Below are positions 52,729-64,000 of a stretch of DNA of 64,000 nucleotides, piece after piece. The position numbers and the translations under genes are program-made. Positions within the stretch are counted from its first letter, which is position 1; every line of letters starts with the position of its first letter. The notes below the pieces were generated by a model that worked only from the letters and a program-made list of their open reading frames with translations, was not told the origin of the DNA and searched no databases. Origin of the DNA: Ampelomyces quisqualis (Eukaryota; Ascomycota; Dothideomycetes; Pleosporales; Phaeosphaeriaceae); NCBI GenBank assembly GCA_018398575.1, contig JAGTXZ010000020.1, positions 248,001-312,000 of the forward strand. The letters run 5' to 3'.

Positions 52729-55181
52729 GATGGGCTACTATGATGTTGGCGTGAATCTGGGCGAGTGAGGGCTGACTAGAGGAAGGTTGCCGGTCGACCT
52801 CTTCAATTAGTCCATCGTAGGTGATCAAAAGATGAAGCAGGCGAGTCAGCCAGGAGCTTTCAGGTCAAGAAACCCGATGCGGCATCTATGCACAACCCAG
52901 CAAGGGAAAGAGTCTCTCGTCTGAGCATTTTCAGTTGACGTATGTCAGAGCGTGAGTGCAGAATCATGGAACACAGCTTGCCAATTACGCTCCACTTGGC
53001 TGCACTCAGACGACCCAATTCGTTGCGCCAGAGCCGTGAGTGCCGCTTGGTGGGAGCTTACTTGTCGTGGTATGACGTACCGAGGCCTGCTTTGACGCCT
53101 TCTTGACGACTTGGCGTACAATTGCGGGGATTCCTCGACAAGATTCATGGCACATGACCGTACCTCACCAGCCTTAACACTGTGCCCCGTCAGTGCCGTC
53201 AAAACCTCGGTCATCTTGTCGCCGTCTTTTTCGAGGGGTCGTCCACAAACTTCAGGAACACCACCCATGGAAAAGAATCATTCTGAAGTCAATCACTCGC
53301 TGAAGCTAGCAGGACAGATGATCCATACTAGCAATACTGACCGGTATTGAAAAACGGTCGAGTTATGTTATGTTCAAGGTCGGCATAACTGCACTATCGG
53401 CATGAAATCTATTCCGAAACCTCCAGCCTCAGGTTTATCTCAGTATATCATACGCCCCACACAGCCCCTTATCCAATCAAACCTGATTACGTTAGCTATT
53501 AATCATCAGGCTGCGCGGAGCTTTTACGGGCCCAAAAAATACTTACGTAAGGAAATAAGCTCGCCAGAGCCGGATGAGAACACTGAGATAAGCCTCAGCA
53601 CCCTCCGTTGGACGCGAGCAACGAATAGGGAGTTGTTGCCAAAGGCTATAGACCTTGGGGTGTTTGATGTCGGGTACTTTACTCCGATGATGTATCTGGG
53701 GCCTGAGAACAGGGCGTAGGTTGCGACTTGCTAACGCGCCCTTTATTTTGGGAACGATGTAAAGGGTCATGATAGTAGGGTAGAACATGGAGGGTGGGTT
53801 AGACGCAAAGCATGAAACAAGCATCTTCGACCCTACACATACAGTCACTTCCTCCACTGACAATGACGAGTGCCCATGGTTCTATTTGCTACCGCCGAGG
53901 CGTTACGCTCATATGTTTACATGGTTGTTGTCGTTGATGTACCGTGTCGAGCAGCGGTCTGTTTTCACCAACGACGCTTGCGTACCTTGTCGAGCCAATA
54001 TAAAAGCTTCTCAGGAGATCGGTGCTAGCATGTCTCGCCCTCAAAGCGTGCCGGCTTAGTCATGGAAGCACTGCGTTCACGGTGAAGATGCTGGCGAATA
54101 AGATGCCACGTGCCGAAGTTGGGTGTGCGACAAGAACTTGCAGTCAACAGGACGCACATCTATCCATCTACACAAACCGCCAATACATTCCCTCACCATC
54201 TGACACGGTCAAAGCCTCCACCTACGACTGAGACTACCATTGTGGCTTTGCGACATCTCACTCGAAGGTTTCATGCTTCGAGGCCAGCCCACCCGCGGCA
54301 ACCGCCGCAACATCCGTCGTGCGCTGGCACTTGAGAAGGAGGCGTGCATCCGCTTTCCTCTCCATCATGTACGCTCCCATGATTGACAGAGGAACGGCAT
54401 GCTGCGCATCACGGTAGCAAACGATTGGCTTGAGCGCCCCGAAGAATGCCACAAACCTCGCGCGCGCAGAATGTGCTGTCATTTCTCCCAACCGGTCAAG
54501 ACAGCAGAGCCGCACGAGCAATCAGCTTGTCTGCTCCTGTCCTCCGTCTGCACCTGTGCGATGCGATTCGTCTCACGATGGACCGCTTTTTGATGAGGAC
54601 GGCTTAGCGACCGTGGCGCAGTGCATGTCGCAACGCCTCGACGTGCCTGAGGGGCTGCAGAATCCCCGCGACTTGTAACATCTGGCCGCGGAACAGCGAC
54701 GAAGAACATGGCCAAATGTGCTCATAGGCGCTGCAACGGTCGATGCCGTGCTGCTCCTCATGTCAAACCATGGGTAATCTGCAGCGCCAATGTCTGTTGT
54801 GTGCTGGTGTCCGCCAAAGACTGCATGCAGCTAGCCAATAGTTACATTTCCTGCAGGCTTCCTCACCGGTCGTCGCGGGGCGAGAGTGAGATGGGCTCAA
54901 TAGCTGTGCGACTGGCATCCATCTGAACCTCAGCCGCTTCTGAGTAGGATTCTTCACACGCGCCCTCCCTCGAGCCTTGTTGCGGGTCCCTCGTTCTGGT
55001 CTCGCGTTGTTGTTGTCGTTGCGCTCCTCGCCAGGCCGATCTGAGGATAGATTTCTTCCGCGACTTCAGTGGATCCAGCGCCGGTGCATCGCTTTGCAAG
55101 GCACTCACAGGCCTCTGGACGCGCAGGGTCTGAAAGATTCTTTAGGCCAACTCGGCTGCCTCCAGTGGCCTTTGGTGCGCC
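52729..55181. other. long intergenic region between divergent genes, no supported gene
   Basis: About 2.45 kb. ORFs at 52945-53268 minus, 53402-53719 plus and 54258-54761 minus have short length and no motif. The 53402 ORF has some protein-like text ('RWTRATNRELLPKAIDLGVF') but no credible start. The part nearest 55182 should hold the promoter of the Cys-cluster gene. Confidence 0.5.
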
Positions 55182-58007
55182 ATGTCCACGTTCGATGAGC
55201 AGCAGTGCCACACCTACCATCAACAGTCGCTCTTCATCGATCCGCAAGCCTTCACCTATGCCCACTATGGCATCGAACGAGAGAAAACACCAGAGTCGCT
55301 CGTGAATCACAGTGGGTACTCGCCGACACCTCTCACTGCCACTCCACCTCTCAGCCGCAATCCTTCACGACCGCCAGAAGCACCCAGGGACCAACCGCCT
55401 GAACATATGCTGTATGACAATGGAAGTCTCTCCAATTCCCCCACGTCTGTGAAGACCCCCAACGATGAGTCATTCGAGGTGGAGATGCTCGACACCGATG
55501 TCCGCAACTTCTACCAAGGTGTAAGCATATCCACTCAAGTATCTCACAATGTCATCCCGGCGATGGACCAACCCATGCTTTTGCCCGATGGCACATTCAG
55601 CGACTATGGTAGGTCGAAGCACTCGTCGTTGTTGATTATGCCTAACATCCACAGCCTTACACACGACATTGGGCCAGGTAATGGCCTCCCATGCGCAGCC
55701 GTACAACCCTCTGTACATGGAACAAGATCAACACATGAATCACTATCTGACAACGCAGCCACAAGACAATGCATTCTATCCGAACTACACCACAGAGTCT
55801 CTGGATCATGATCCTTGGAACGGTCACGGGCCATCGAGGTCTTCAATGACCCCCCGAACTGGTGGTGTTATCTTCGATGCCGTGACTGACCCTGCTCAGT
55901 ACGGCGAGTATCTGCCCAACTCTGTGCAGTCATGGGCCATGAACTTCACCGACCCACATGACCTTGTCTCGCCTAGCGAGCGGCCACTTTCCCAGGAGAC
56001 CTTCTTCAACATGACCTCGCAGAATATAGCACCACAGAACATGGGTTCGCACGACCTCGTCTATCGTCCACAGATCAACATGCCTCAGTCACATACGCAT
56101 AACGTCAACCCTGCCAATATCCATTGGAACCGTGCCTCTCCGCCTCCCGATCAGCATAACTTTGTCAACTATGATGCCAACTCAACCTTGTTCACGGAAA
56201 GCTACATAACAGATCGGCGACAACCACCACCCCCTTCACCCGGAGACTCTTCGGTTAGTCAGTACCCGCCATCGCCATATCAGCCAATCATCAGTCCCTC
56301 TGCTGTGAGCTCAGGCAGTTCAGATGGCGTGTTCTCGTATCAATCAGATTCAGCGATGATGCTCGATCCTGTTCCAATGCAACACTTCGATCGAATGCAG
56401 CAGATGCCGAGTGTTGCCGTACAAGCAAAATATAAGCCGGTTGAGACTGAGCCTGTTCAGAAGTTTGAGGTCATCTCGGCTCCAGAAAACGCGGAAGCGT
56501 TGAAGAACCTGGGCAAGAACGGCGGGAGAGCGCTTGGGACTCATCTGGAACCAAATGTCGCCAAAGCCGCACACGATATGCGAAAAATTCATGCATGCTG
56601 GCACTGTGTGCTTCAGCGCGACAAGTGCGGTCCTGGTGAGCTCTGTGAGCGATGTCTTAAACGTGCCCAGCGCCCCAACGCAGACTGTGGCCTGGGCTGC
56701 AACCGCATCAAGTTGGTGGAGCTGTCGCCCTACTTCCTCCCCAGTCTAGTGACGCAAATGCACGAGGACTCGCACCTGAAGCACTTTGTCAACCAATACG
56801 TTCACGGCTGGGGTAATACCGAGTTCACACTCTACATGACATGCGGTGGAAAGACAATGCCCCGGATTGCGGTCAAGGTGTACGAGTTTACACCCAAGGG
56901 ACATGAACTCACCACGCAGATCCAATATGTTACTGACCCTCGTACAAACAAAAGGATAGCTGTCACAAAGCAAAGCCCCGCACTTGGCATGGTGCACATA
57001 AACCATAACGAAGAGAAAACCTATGATAGATACATCTCCGACATTGTTGACCATCATCTCGACGACTTTGGCGATTTGTGCTGGAAAGAAGACAACAACG
57101 ACTTCCTCCCCAAACTCTTCAAGCTTATGACACGCGTCACGCCCAAGAACGAGGACGAAGTACATCATCTCCAGCCCCCAATTCCGTCTCCCACTAACAT
57201 CGCACAGGGCAAACTCCTCCGCGAAGTCTACCGCCTCATCGTAGTTACATTCATAATGTCTCACACGCTCACCATTGCCGAAGAATCAAAACACGTCGTC
57301 CTCCGTCGGATGCACTCCTACGGCGGCCCCAACGCCTATACCGACACCTTCACGTCCCCACGCATGACGAACCGGCAACTAAAATACTTCTTCTCCCGTC
57401 TTCAGCGCTCCATCTCCGCGACGGTGCTCAACAAACTCCAACAAATCTTCAAGTCCTCCAAAGGCTGCGACAAGTGGCTCGCGGCCTTCATCGCCGTAAT
57501 CGGCATGTGCATGGCGCTCGAAGACCAGCAGAAAACAATCCACCTCGTCATGGCAACGCGCAGCGCAACGGAGGGCACGGACCCGAGAGATGCTCAAGGA
57601 CAAGCCGATGTGGCGTGCAGAGAAATTGACAACCGAGTGCAGTTTGTGATGCAGATTTTCCGGTGGAAGTATAATCGCAAACACAACCCGATTGTGCATG
57701 AGAGCAGGGACTGGGAAAAGGAAAGTGGGTTCGGCGGCAGGGGCGACGTCGAGTTCGTGAGGAAAGTTAGCACGCTGGTCAAGGAGAATAGTAAGTCCTT
57801 CCCTCCCGTGTCGGTAGCTGCATGTGGGCACCTACAGGTCAGGTTTTGATCTGCGCACCGCAAACGTCTTGCTAACTCGTCCGCTGCGCAGCTGATCATC
57901 TCCGCCAACAAACCCGCGTAAGCATCTCGCACGCAAATCAAACGCACTATTCCGCGCGCCTGGTCGGAGAGTTTTTGCTGTCGTTTTGGCTGCCAAATGC
58001 TTCCTAG
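55182..58007 (+). CDS. Cys-cluster regulatory protein (Zn2Cys6-like), 892 aa, three exons
   Basis: Exons are 55182-55608, 55655-57790 and 57892-58007. Intron 1 (46 bp) has a CCTAACATCCACAG 3' end, and intron 2 (101 bp) has a GCTAACTC branch site. Splicing the last intron replaces a false end by 'RLVGEFLLSFWLPNAS', a conserved-looking terminus. Residues 1-440 are disordered and rich in Pro, Ser, His and Gln. From about 457, 'ACWHCVLQRDKCGPGELCER' and 'RPNADCGLGC' give the Cys order C-x2-C-x6-C-x5-C-x2-C, then C, with basic flanks, resembling a diverged Zn2Cys6 cluster. The remaining 400 residues are helical. Role inferred: nuclear DNA-binding regulator; target unknown. ATG 55182 follows GCGCC and has a good context. 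Confidence 0.88.
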
Positions 58008-58861
58008 CCGCCACTTTGGTTTCGGGCTTGAAACGACGTTTGCTTTTCACTCGACTTCCCTTTCACACTTCCACACCTTGCCTTTTCCACCGCTGACAAC
58101 ATGTTTTTTCATTCTCGCCATGATGAAGACTAGTGCGTTTTCATGCACACACCCTGCTCCATCGTCTTCTTTTGGATCCCAAGCCAACGACTTATGGTCA
58201 TGACATGATTGTTGTTTTTTCATTCAGCTCAGAAGAAAAATCGTTGAGCGATGACGCTTTTTTTTCCGAAATGGAGTGATTTCTTGTCTTGTGCTTGCAT
58301 GTGTATGAAACCCTCGCGTTGGAAGCTTTGGCGATGTATCGGTGTGGTGTGGTGTATGCAGCCAAGCCCACGTGAGCACAGCTTGACCGGTCAGACCTGG
58401 GGCCGGTCAGGGATGGGCGGATTTTACGTTTTTTCTTTCTCTCGTGCGAGGTTATGGGGGGGGGGGGGTACCTGAGCCGGAGGTGAGGTGAGGTGAGGGG
58501 GGTACATGAAGCCGGGCGCATATATGATGAATTAGCGGGATGGTACCGTGGTAGTACGAGGACGTGATGCTCAGTGAAAGTTGTGAAGCGACTAAGCGCG
58601 CATGCATGCAAACGTCAGCGACGTCCGCAAGTAAAAATGTAAAGTGTACAAAATGTATTCGCACAGCCACTCCTATCTGATGACGCGTCTAAGCGGAAAG
58701 AAGTGGAGAGAGAGTATCCAACCCCGGTCGGTTCCTCAGCCGAAACGCCTGGTACTTCCAAGATCTCCCGTTGAGAAGCGAGACTCGTTACGCCACGCAA
58801 AACTTTCCCAATTCATCACTTGTCTAAATCATACACCGTCGCTCCACTTACCTCGCTCCTC
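58008..58861. other. intergenic between convergent genes, no gene seen
   Basis: 3' flanks of the two convergent regulatory genes. Contains a G13 run and GAGGT repeats (separate entry). Confidence 0.65.
58456..58500. repeat. poly-G run and GGTGA/GAGGT pentamer repeats
   Basis: A run of 13 G at 58456-58468 is followed by (GAGGT)n-like repeats at 58479-58500. Both lie in a non-coding stretch between the convergent genes. The strand bias could form a G-quadruplex. Length may be unreliable in an assembly. Confidence 0.85.
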
Positions 58862-61560
58862 CTATCCAAACCCCGTAAACCCCTGCCCGCCAAAAACATC
58901 CATCAACGCCCCCGCATTCCCACCTTGTTGCTGCTGCTGCTGCTGCACGCCCGCCCCACCGACCGCACCCTGCGTCTGGCTATCGTTCATGAACCAGCTC
59001 CAGTCCTGATCAATGTCCATAGGCATGTGCTGCCAACTGAAGTTATTCGTCGGCAGCGGGAAGTTATTCATGCTATCGTCGTTTACGAGCGCGGCTTGAC
59101 TGGCGCTGCCTTCTTCTGCGTTCAAATTGTCCCAGTTGTAGAAGCCGTTGTATGTTGCGAATGGCGAGAGATCGGCAGCGGCGCCGGTGTTGGCAAACGT
59201 GAATGTTGATGAGGGGCTGGGGTTTGTGCCGGCGGAGATTGAGGTTTTGGGCGTGAGGTTGAGGGATTGGGTGGGGTGCGAGAAGAGGTCTGAGCCTGAG
59301 TTTGAGACGGTGGATGGGTGTTCCGAGGTGGGGGTATAGAGGGCGGGATTGCTGCGGACGCTGGGAGAGCGAGTTGCTAGTGGACGGTGGGGAGAGGGGA
59401 GGTCGGACGGGTGTTTGACTTCTTGGCCGCCGCGCTTGATGCAAATGGTACCGAAGTAGGGGATGACGAATTCGGATTCGGCGGCGCACCCGTCGTGGCC
59501 TTCGTTGCCTTTGTATTTAGCCATCATTTTTTCGAGCACCTGGCCGGATTGGAGCGCGACTTTGCCACCCTTTTCGCTCGAGGCGCGTCGAAAGATGTCG
59601 ATGCTGATCTCAATCAGGCGGATGTCTTCTTCATTCTCCTTTGAGTTGGCGTTTGGTGTAGCTCCGCCAAAATTAAGTAGCCCGATCTGGATGAGCACTG
59701 CTGCGGTGAAGCCGATAAAGTCAATCGCCTTGCACTCATACAGCGGCTGAACAGTGCCAGTGCGAAGAGCTTGATACAGACGCAAAACTTCTCGAGATCC
59801 ATTGAGACACGCCGTCCGCGAGTACGTGAAACGCGAGTTTGAAGCGGACTTGAGCATGAACGGTAGGTGCAAGTATACGCGAATCTGGTGGAAGCAGATC
59901 TGACCCATGAGCTTCTCCCTTAGTTCCGCAGCATTGTTTTCCGCGTCGGCCAAAAGTTCAGAATAGTCGAGCCATGCCGGGTCCAGCTGTTTCCAGAGGT
60001 CTTCCAGCTCTTGGTCAAGTTGAAGCGCCCAAGCAAACGACTGCTCCACGACACCCTGATTGCGATCAATGACTCGACCAGCGAGTTGTGAAACCTTTGT
60101 GATGGCAATCATTGGATGGATGTACTCGCCAGTACCCATATCGGGCATTGACAGGTCGCAATGTGCATCGCTGATACCGTAAGGCAGACCGAGTAAAAGC
60201 GACAAGAAGCGATCGCCATGGTACAATGCCCACCAGATACTCTCATGAGCAGCGGATGAGGTGCGCTTCCGATGCAGACCCTACAAAGCATTAGACGATG
60301 ACTTGCGATTGGGGATGGAGATACGTACCATGAGCTGAGCATACATCAAGCCCTTGCGATATGCGATCCAAGCACGACGTGGTTGCCCAACATCAGCGTA
60401 CCACTTTGACTTGAGGATGAGACATTCTATGCCCTCGAGACTAGCCGCATATTCATCGTCCGATAGCACCCACCGGTCAACGGCTTCAATGTACTTCTCC
60501 ACGTCGATGCTCTCGTCCGACGAGCAAATACCAACAGACAAGACCACAGTACCAATGGCGCCGATATTCCCCGTGGTCAGAGCATGTGCAGCGAACTGTG
60601 CAAGCGTCTGACTCGTTCCTGAAGTTCCACTGCACTTTCGACGCCATGTTTGCCACCAATCGCTATTGGTGCTTAGGATCTTGGACAGCTGGTCATAAGG
60701 CGGTAGCATAGCAATGAGAGCTTGTTTAGCTTTCTCTGTCTTGACAGTTTGGGCAGGGAATTCTCCGATGTTCATGTCGTCCTCGTGCCTGTTCGTGATG
60801 GTGTAGCGATCATCGAAAGCGGCGATGGGCTTTGGCAACTTCGCCTTGCGGCTTGGGTCACGGGCATTAGCCTGCTCTTCCGCATCGTTGAGCTATCATG
60901 ATCAGTTTGGATTGGGCACGTGAAGTAGAAAGGTTGTCTTACAGCATCTTCAAGGACAGACAGGATCGGAATGTGATGGCCTCTATTCGACGGCACACGT
61001 TGATTATTCGGGAGAAAATTCGTTGCTGATCCTTCCGAGGTCAAAGGAGTTTGCTGGAAAGATTCTTTCGTGTACAGCGTCGGTGCTTTTGGCGACGAAG
61101 TATCTGCTTGACTTAGGCTCCGGCTGCGACTCTCAGACTTGATCGTCTTGTCGTCAAGCAGATTGTCAACGAGAGCTTCGAGACGTGATACTCGTTCGCG
61201 AAGGTTCTTCCTGTGATCAACGACGACCTCTGGATTGGCATGCTCCTGGTCGATACATCTGCTCCCTCGCGCAAAGCACTCCGCGCAGACCTCGGGATTG
61301 TCTGTTGAGAAGATGCATCTAATTTTCCGACGACGGCCTGTACCTATTAGAAGAGGCCTTGAAGGGATCAAGCAGCAAGGGAGATGGAGCAAGCACAAAA
61401 TGATGACGAATCAAAAGAGTGGATACTAAACACGAGGGCAGACGCATGGTGTTGTGCGATAAACAAGTAGAGATTGCGATCGTGTCAACCTACATTCAAA
61501 GCAACTGTGAGTACCCTTCCGCATCTTTTTGCGTGTCGGCAACGTCTCCTCCTTTGGCAT
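58862..61560 (-). CDS. Zn2Cys6 transcription factor with fungal-specific TF domain, 814 aa, four exons
   Basis: Exons are 61560-61494, 61337-60943, 60892-60329 and 60280-58862. Introns are 156, 50 and 48 bp. Intron 1 splits the Cys codon in 'SCFEC' and its removal restores the binuclear cluster: Cys 20, 23, 30, 40, 43 and 50, the canonical C-x2-C-x6-C-x9-C-x2-C-x6-C. A coiled-coil linker follows ('RKNLRERVSRLEALVDNLLD'). The fungal-specific TF middle-homology domain spans roughly 170-560 ('ESIWWALYHGDRFLSLLLGL', 'QICFHQIRVYLHLPFMLKSA'), then a Ser/Pro-rich activation-type tail with a Q7 run ('GVQQQQQQQGGN') near the end. It is expected to bind CGG-type half-sites as a dimer in the nucleus. 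The gene is convergent with the neighbouring Cys-cluster gene; the metabolic target is not evident. Confidence 0.92.
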
Positions 61561-62585
61561 CCTGTATCCTCCCTCCAGCACTCGCACGCGTATACCAACT
61601 CTTGCGTAAAATTTCGTCCGAGCGCGCTTGCTCGCTCGGCGCCTCAGATTACGTTCCTGTTCCTCAGGCGAGTTTATGTCGTCGAAATAACGAAGTGAGT
61701 TTGACCGGAAGCACAGTAGACAAATGGCAAAAGATCCGAGTGACGTTGTTGATGTGAGAGAGAAGAAGGTTGGACGAGGATGGTCGGACGAACAATTGGT
61801 CCGATGGATTTGGGTCAGAGTGGTGTTGCTGACCAATGACGCACGATCAACCATTGAGGTCTACTGCTGACAATTGCGGCCTCGAAGCCCTTGGGAAAGT
61901 CATCATCATCATATACACACCCCACATTCTAGGCATCCACATGAGATGCGTAGTGGTAACCGGTGTGGCTGCAACACAATCCCGCTCGAACCTATTTGAG
62001 TGAAGAATGCGAGCTTTTGAGACGAATAGGAGACGGGACTCGATCTGGGACACGACCGGACACGGGGCTTTGTCGGGTCCCGCAAATGCCAGTCTCCGAG
62101 TATACATAGTAGAGCAGGAAATGTCTCCGGGACGCTCCGCACGTTTGATCTCTGGCCATATTTGTAGATACGTGATAGGACAGCAGGACAGGACAGTCCC
62201 TGCACAGTAGACTTTGGAAAAGGACCGCATACTCACCGTATCGGGCGTACTGCAAGCTGCACTGCTCGCATGTGATTGCAGCATCGTTTTTGACTGGGAA
62301 ACAATGTCAACATCATGATTTTATCCAAGAAGTCGAAGGCTTGGCATGATAGCTTTAGAAGTGGAGAGTGTTTTGAGGTGTGTTCGGTGACGGGACTACG
62401 TCAACAACTCAAAGTCTTCGGGCTACTGTTACATATCACCACGTTTGACATTGCCATGTCACTATCTTGAGATACATAGAAGAGTCACAGCATGTCGGAG
62501 ACACCGGAACACTGTGTGGACGATAACAAGCTTCAGATCAGAGTCGTAGTTTGTTGTTCATCGCCTACGCATCAAACAAGCGCAT
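61561..62585. other. intergenic, no gene supported
   Basis: 5' flank of the Zn2Cys6 gene and 3' flank of eIF3b. Minus-strand ORFs at 61847-62284 have unnatural composition. Confidence 0.6.
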
Positions 62586-64000
62586 CTACAAAACCTCCTC
62601 CGACTCCTCAAGAATCTCCTCGACAATTTCCTCAATCTCTTCAAGGTGTCCATCTTCAGCCTGACCAGGCGCCTTGCCTTCAGCAGCATCAAGCTCGAGA
62701 TCCGCACCCTCTTCCTGCAGCCTTTGAGTGACCTCCTCGCGCCAGCGCTTCCATTCCTCGAGCATCTCGCGACGTGCCTCGACAACAGCGCGGTTAGCAG
62801 AGCTCTTCTTGGCGAGATCCTGCTCGTCAAAGACCTTGGAGTAGTTGCGCAAGTTCTTGCGGATCTCGGCTTGCTCCTCTTTGGAGAGCAGAGTAGGTGG
62901 GCGCGGTCGCCAGAGCAGCTGCTTGAAGCCGTCGATATGCTCTTCACGTAGAAGCGTGCCCTTGAAATCGTACATGTGGTAACCGTTCTCCATGCGGTGA
63001 CGGAAAGCACTGGCAACAGTCGCAACGTATCGACCAGTGGGGTCCCACTCAATATCTGTGACGCCGTAATGCTCGACCGTCTCCATGAGCTGTAGATTGG
63101 CACTGAGCTCCTTGTCGCCCTTTTCGGACTCATCCTTGGGCTTCTCGAAGCTGAGATCGTAGAAGTCGAGCTCGAACGACTGTTGCGACTGGAGAGCAGC
63201 AACAACGACGAATCGACCCTTTGGCGACCAGTAGATTGCGTTGCTATTCTTCTTGTCGATAGTGCGGATGTGGCGGAAGTTACCTGGTGCACCGCCCTTC
63301 AGCTTCTCGGGTGCAAAGAATGATACAGCAGTCTTGGGCCCAACCGCAGCGCCTTGGATGGCTTCGCCAGTAGTGATGAGCACAAAGCGGTTACCCTTGG
63401 GTTCCCAGGCAAAGTTGATGACGGTGTCCTTGATTGAGTCAACAACTTCGACAGGCACACCCTTCTCGCGCACGCGGAAGATCTCGAGGTTAGTCGCAAG
63501 AGACTTTTTGGACTTGGAGTGGCGGTCGACCTTGACGCAGACATAGGCAGCATCCGATTGCCAGTGCAGCTTCGCATCTGACACGTTGAAGAGATTTCGG
63601 GTGCGGACAATCTCCTTTGAGGGAATGGTCATAAGACCGACCTTGGCGGGGTTGCTGCCGAGCTCAGGGGTCCAGTAGCAGAACAGCTGCTCGTATGTCT
63701 TGATGCCGTCGCGCTTGGGGGTGGCAGGAGCCCACTCGAAGTCCATGACACCCTCAATTTTGATCGACATCTTGTCGAGCAGGTTCATGCGGGGTAGCTC
63801 GTAGACGGCAATGGAGGAGCCCTGCGTCATGCGCGCGACGTATCTGTCGTCCGAGGACCACTTAAAGGTTGGCCACTGGAGCTTCTTCTTGACGGGGTTG
63901 CCGTCGGCGTCGGTGCCGCCGGGCACGTCGATGGTCTGGAAGGAGCGTAGGGGCTTTCCCGTGGCAATGTCCCAGATGATGTAGTTCTTGCCGTCGTCCT
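62586..64000 (-). CDS. eukaryotic translation initiation factor 3 subunit B (PRT1), 3' part
   Basis: The gene runs off the right edge; its N-terminal RRM lies outside. The visible frame enters at the edge as 'NYIIWDIATGKPLRSFQTID' and continues to 'LEEIEEIVEEILEESEEVL'. It contains the characteristic WD-like beta-propeller text of eIF3b: 'FKWSSDDRYVARM', 'DFEWAPATPKRDG', 'LHWQSDAAYVCVKVDRHSKS', 'NFAWEPKGNRFVLI', 'IYWSPKGRFVVVAAL', 'DIEWDPTGRYVATVASAF', 'YDFKGTLLREEHIDGFKQLL'. The C-terminal helical tail ('MLEEWKRWREEVTQRLQE') binds eIF3i/g in known structures. eIF3b scaffolds the eIF3 complex on the 40S ribosome in the cytoplasm. No intron is seen in the visible part. Confidence 0.95.
   Translation of the reverse strand, partial: DDGKNYIIWDIATGKPLRSFQTIDVPGGTDADGNPVKKKLQWPTFKWSSDDRYVARMTQGSSIAVYELPRMNLLDKMSIKIEGVMDFEWAPATPKRDGIKTYEQLFCYWTPELGSNPAKVGLMTIPSKEIVRTRNLFNVSDAKLHWQSDAAYVCVKVDRHSKSKKSLATNLEIFRVREKGVPVEVVDSIKDTVINFAWEPKGNRFVLITTGEAIQGAAVGPKTAVSFFAPEKLKGGAPGNFRHIRTIDKKNSNAIYWSPKGRFVVVAALQSQQSFELDFYDLSFEKPKDESEKGDKELSANLQLMETVEHYGVTDIEWDPTGRYVATVASAFRHRMENGYHMYDFKGTLLREEHIDGFKQLLWRPRPPTLLSKEEQAEIRKNLRNYSKVFDEQDLAKKSSANRAVVEARREMLEEWKRWREEVTQRLQEEGADLELDAAEGKAPGQAEDGHLEEIEEIVEEILEESEEVL

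Noticed and set aside
1..64000. CRISPR array, operon, Shine-Dalgarno site or bacterial insertion sequence
   Set aside because: No regular spacer array and no bacterial gene layout; the introns show that this is eukaryotic DNA.
1..64000. Biosynthetic gene cluster
   Set aside because: No polyketide or peptide synthase, terpene cyclase or P450 is seen; the regulators and transporter remnant do not lie beside tailoring enzymes.

Overview
This window is fungal nuclear DNA, most likely from a filamentous ascomycete of the Pleosporales/Dothideomycetes type. The organism is inferred from three things: short GT-AG introns (46-101 bp) with CTRAY-like branch sites just upstream of the acceptor; an A+T-rich, TpA-rich block at the left end that looks like repeat-induced point mutation (RIP); and the gene families present (two Zn-cluster regulators, GH43 galactanase, CFEM-like membrane protein, Mug190-type C2 protein, Tps3/Tsl1-type trehalose subunit). 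No species is claimed.

Layout. 1-2.1 kb: RIP-like repeat block, a perfect 22-bp palindrome that could be two joined transposon ends, and diverged short duplications. 2.4-4.4 kb: a small uncertain gene and an intact two-exon gene. 4.4-17.1 kb: about 12.7 kb without a convincing intact gene. It holds a stop-interrupted reading frame at 5.05-5.7 kb, a tract with few stops on both strands, and several diverged tandem duplications. 17.1-28 kb: mixed intact and broken genes: a GH43/CBM35 galactanase with one nonsense codon, a 2EXR-like protein, a GNAT acetyltransferase, a small secreted-protein candidate, a large disordered protein, an MFS transporter with several lesions, and a CFEM-like single-pass membrane protein. 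28-35.2 kb: gene-poor and repeat-rich, with a 102-bp minisatellite, a 211-bp foldback element, and a decayed multi-exon gene containing duplicated intron+exon units.

35.2-64 kb is mostly ordinary gene space: a mitochondrial protein, a broken PLC-like phosphodiesterase, several unknowns, a trehalose synthase complex regulatory subunit, a DUF7704-type membrane protein, a three-exon Mug190-like C2 protein, a 892-aa cysteine-cluster protein, an 814-aa Zn2Cys6 regulator, and the 3' part of eIF3b (PRT1), which runs off the right edge. The genes do not form an obvious pathway cluster; neighbours look functionally independent.

The main theme is gene decay. Four recognisable families or frames (GH43, MFS, PLC-like, and an unknown at 5 kb) carry stop codons, several at positions where relatives have Trp (TGG to TAG/TGA) or where CAG to TAG would explain the stop. 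This is compatible with RIP leakage or ordinary pseudogenisation. All exon boundaries were read by eye, and no database search was possible.
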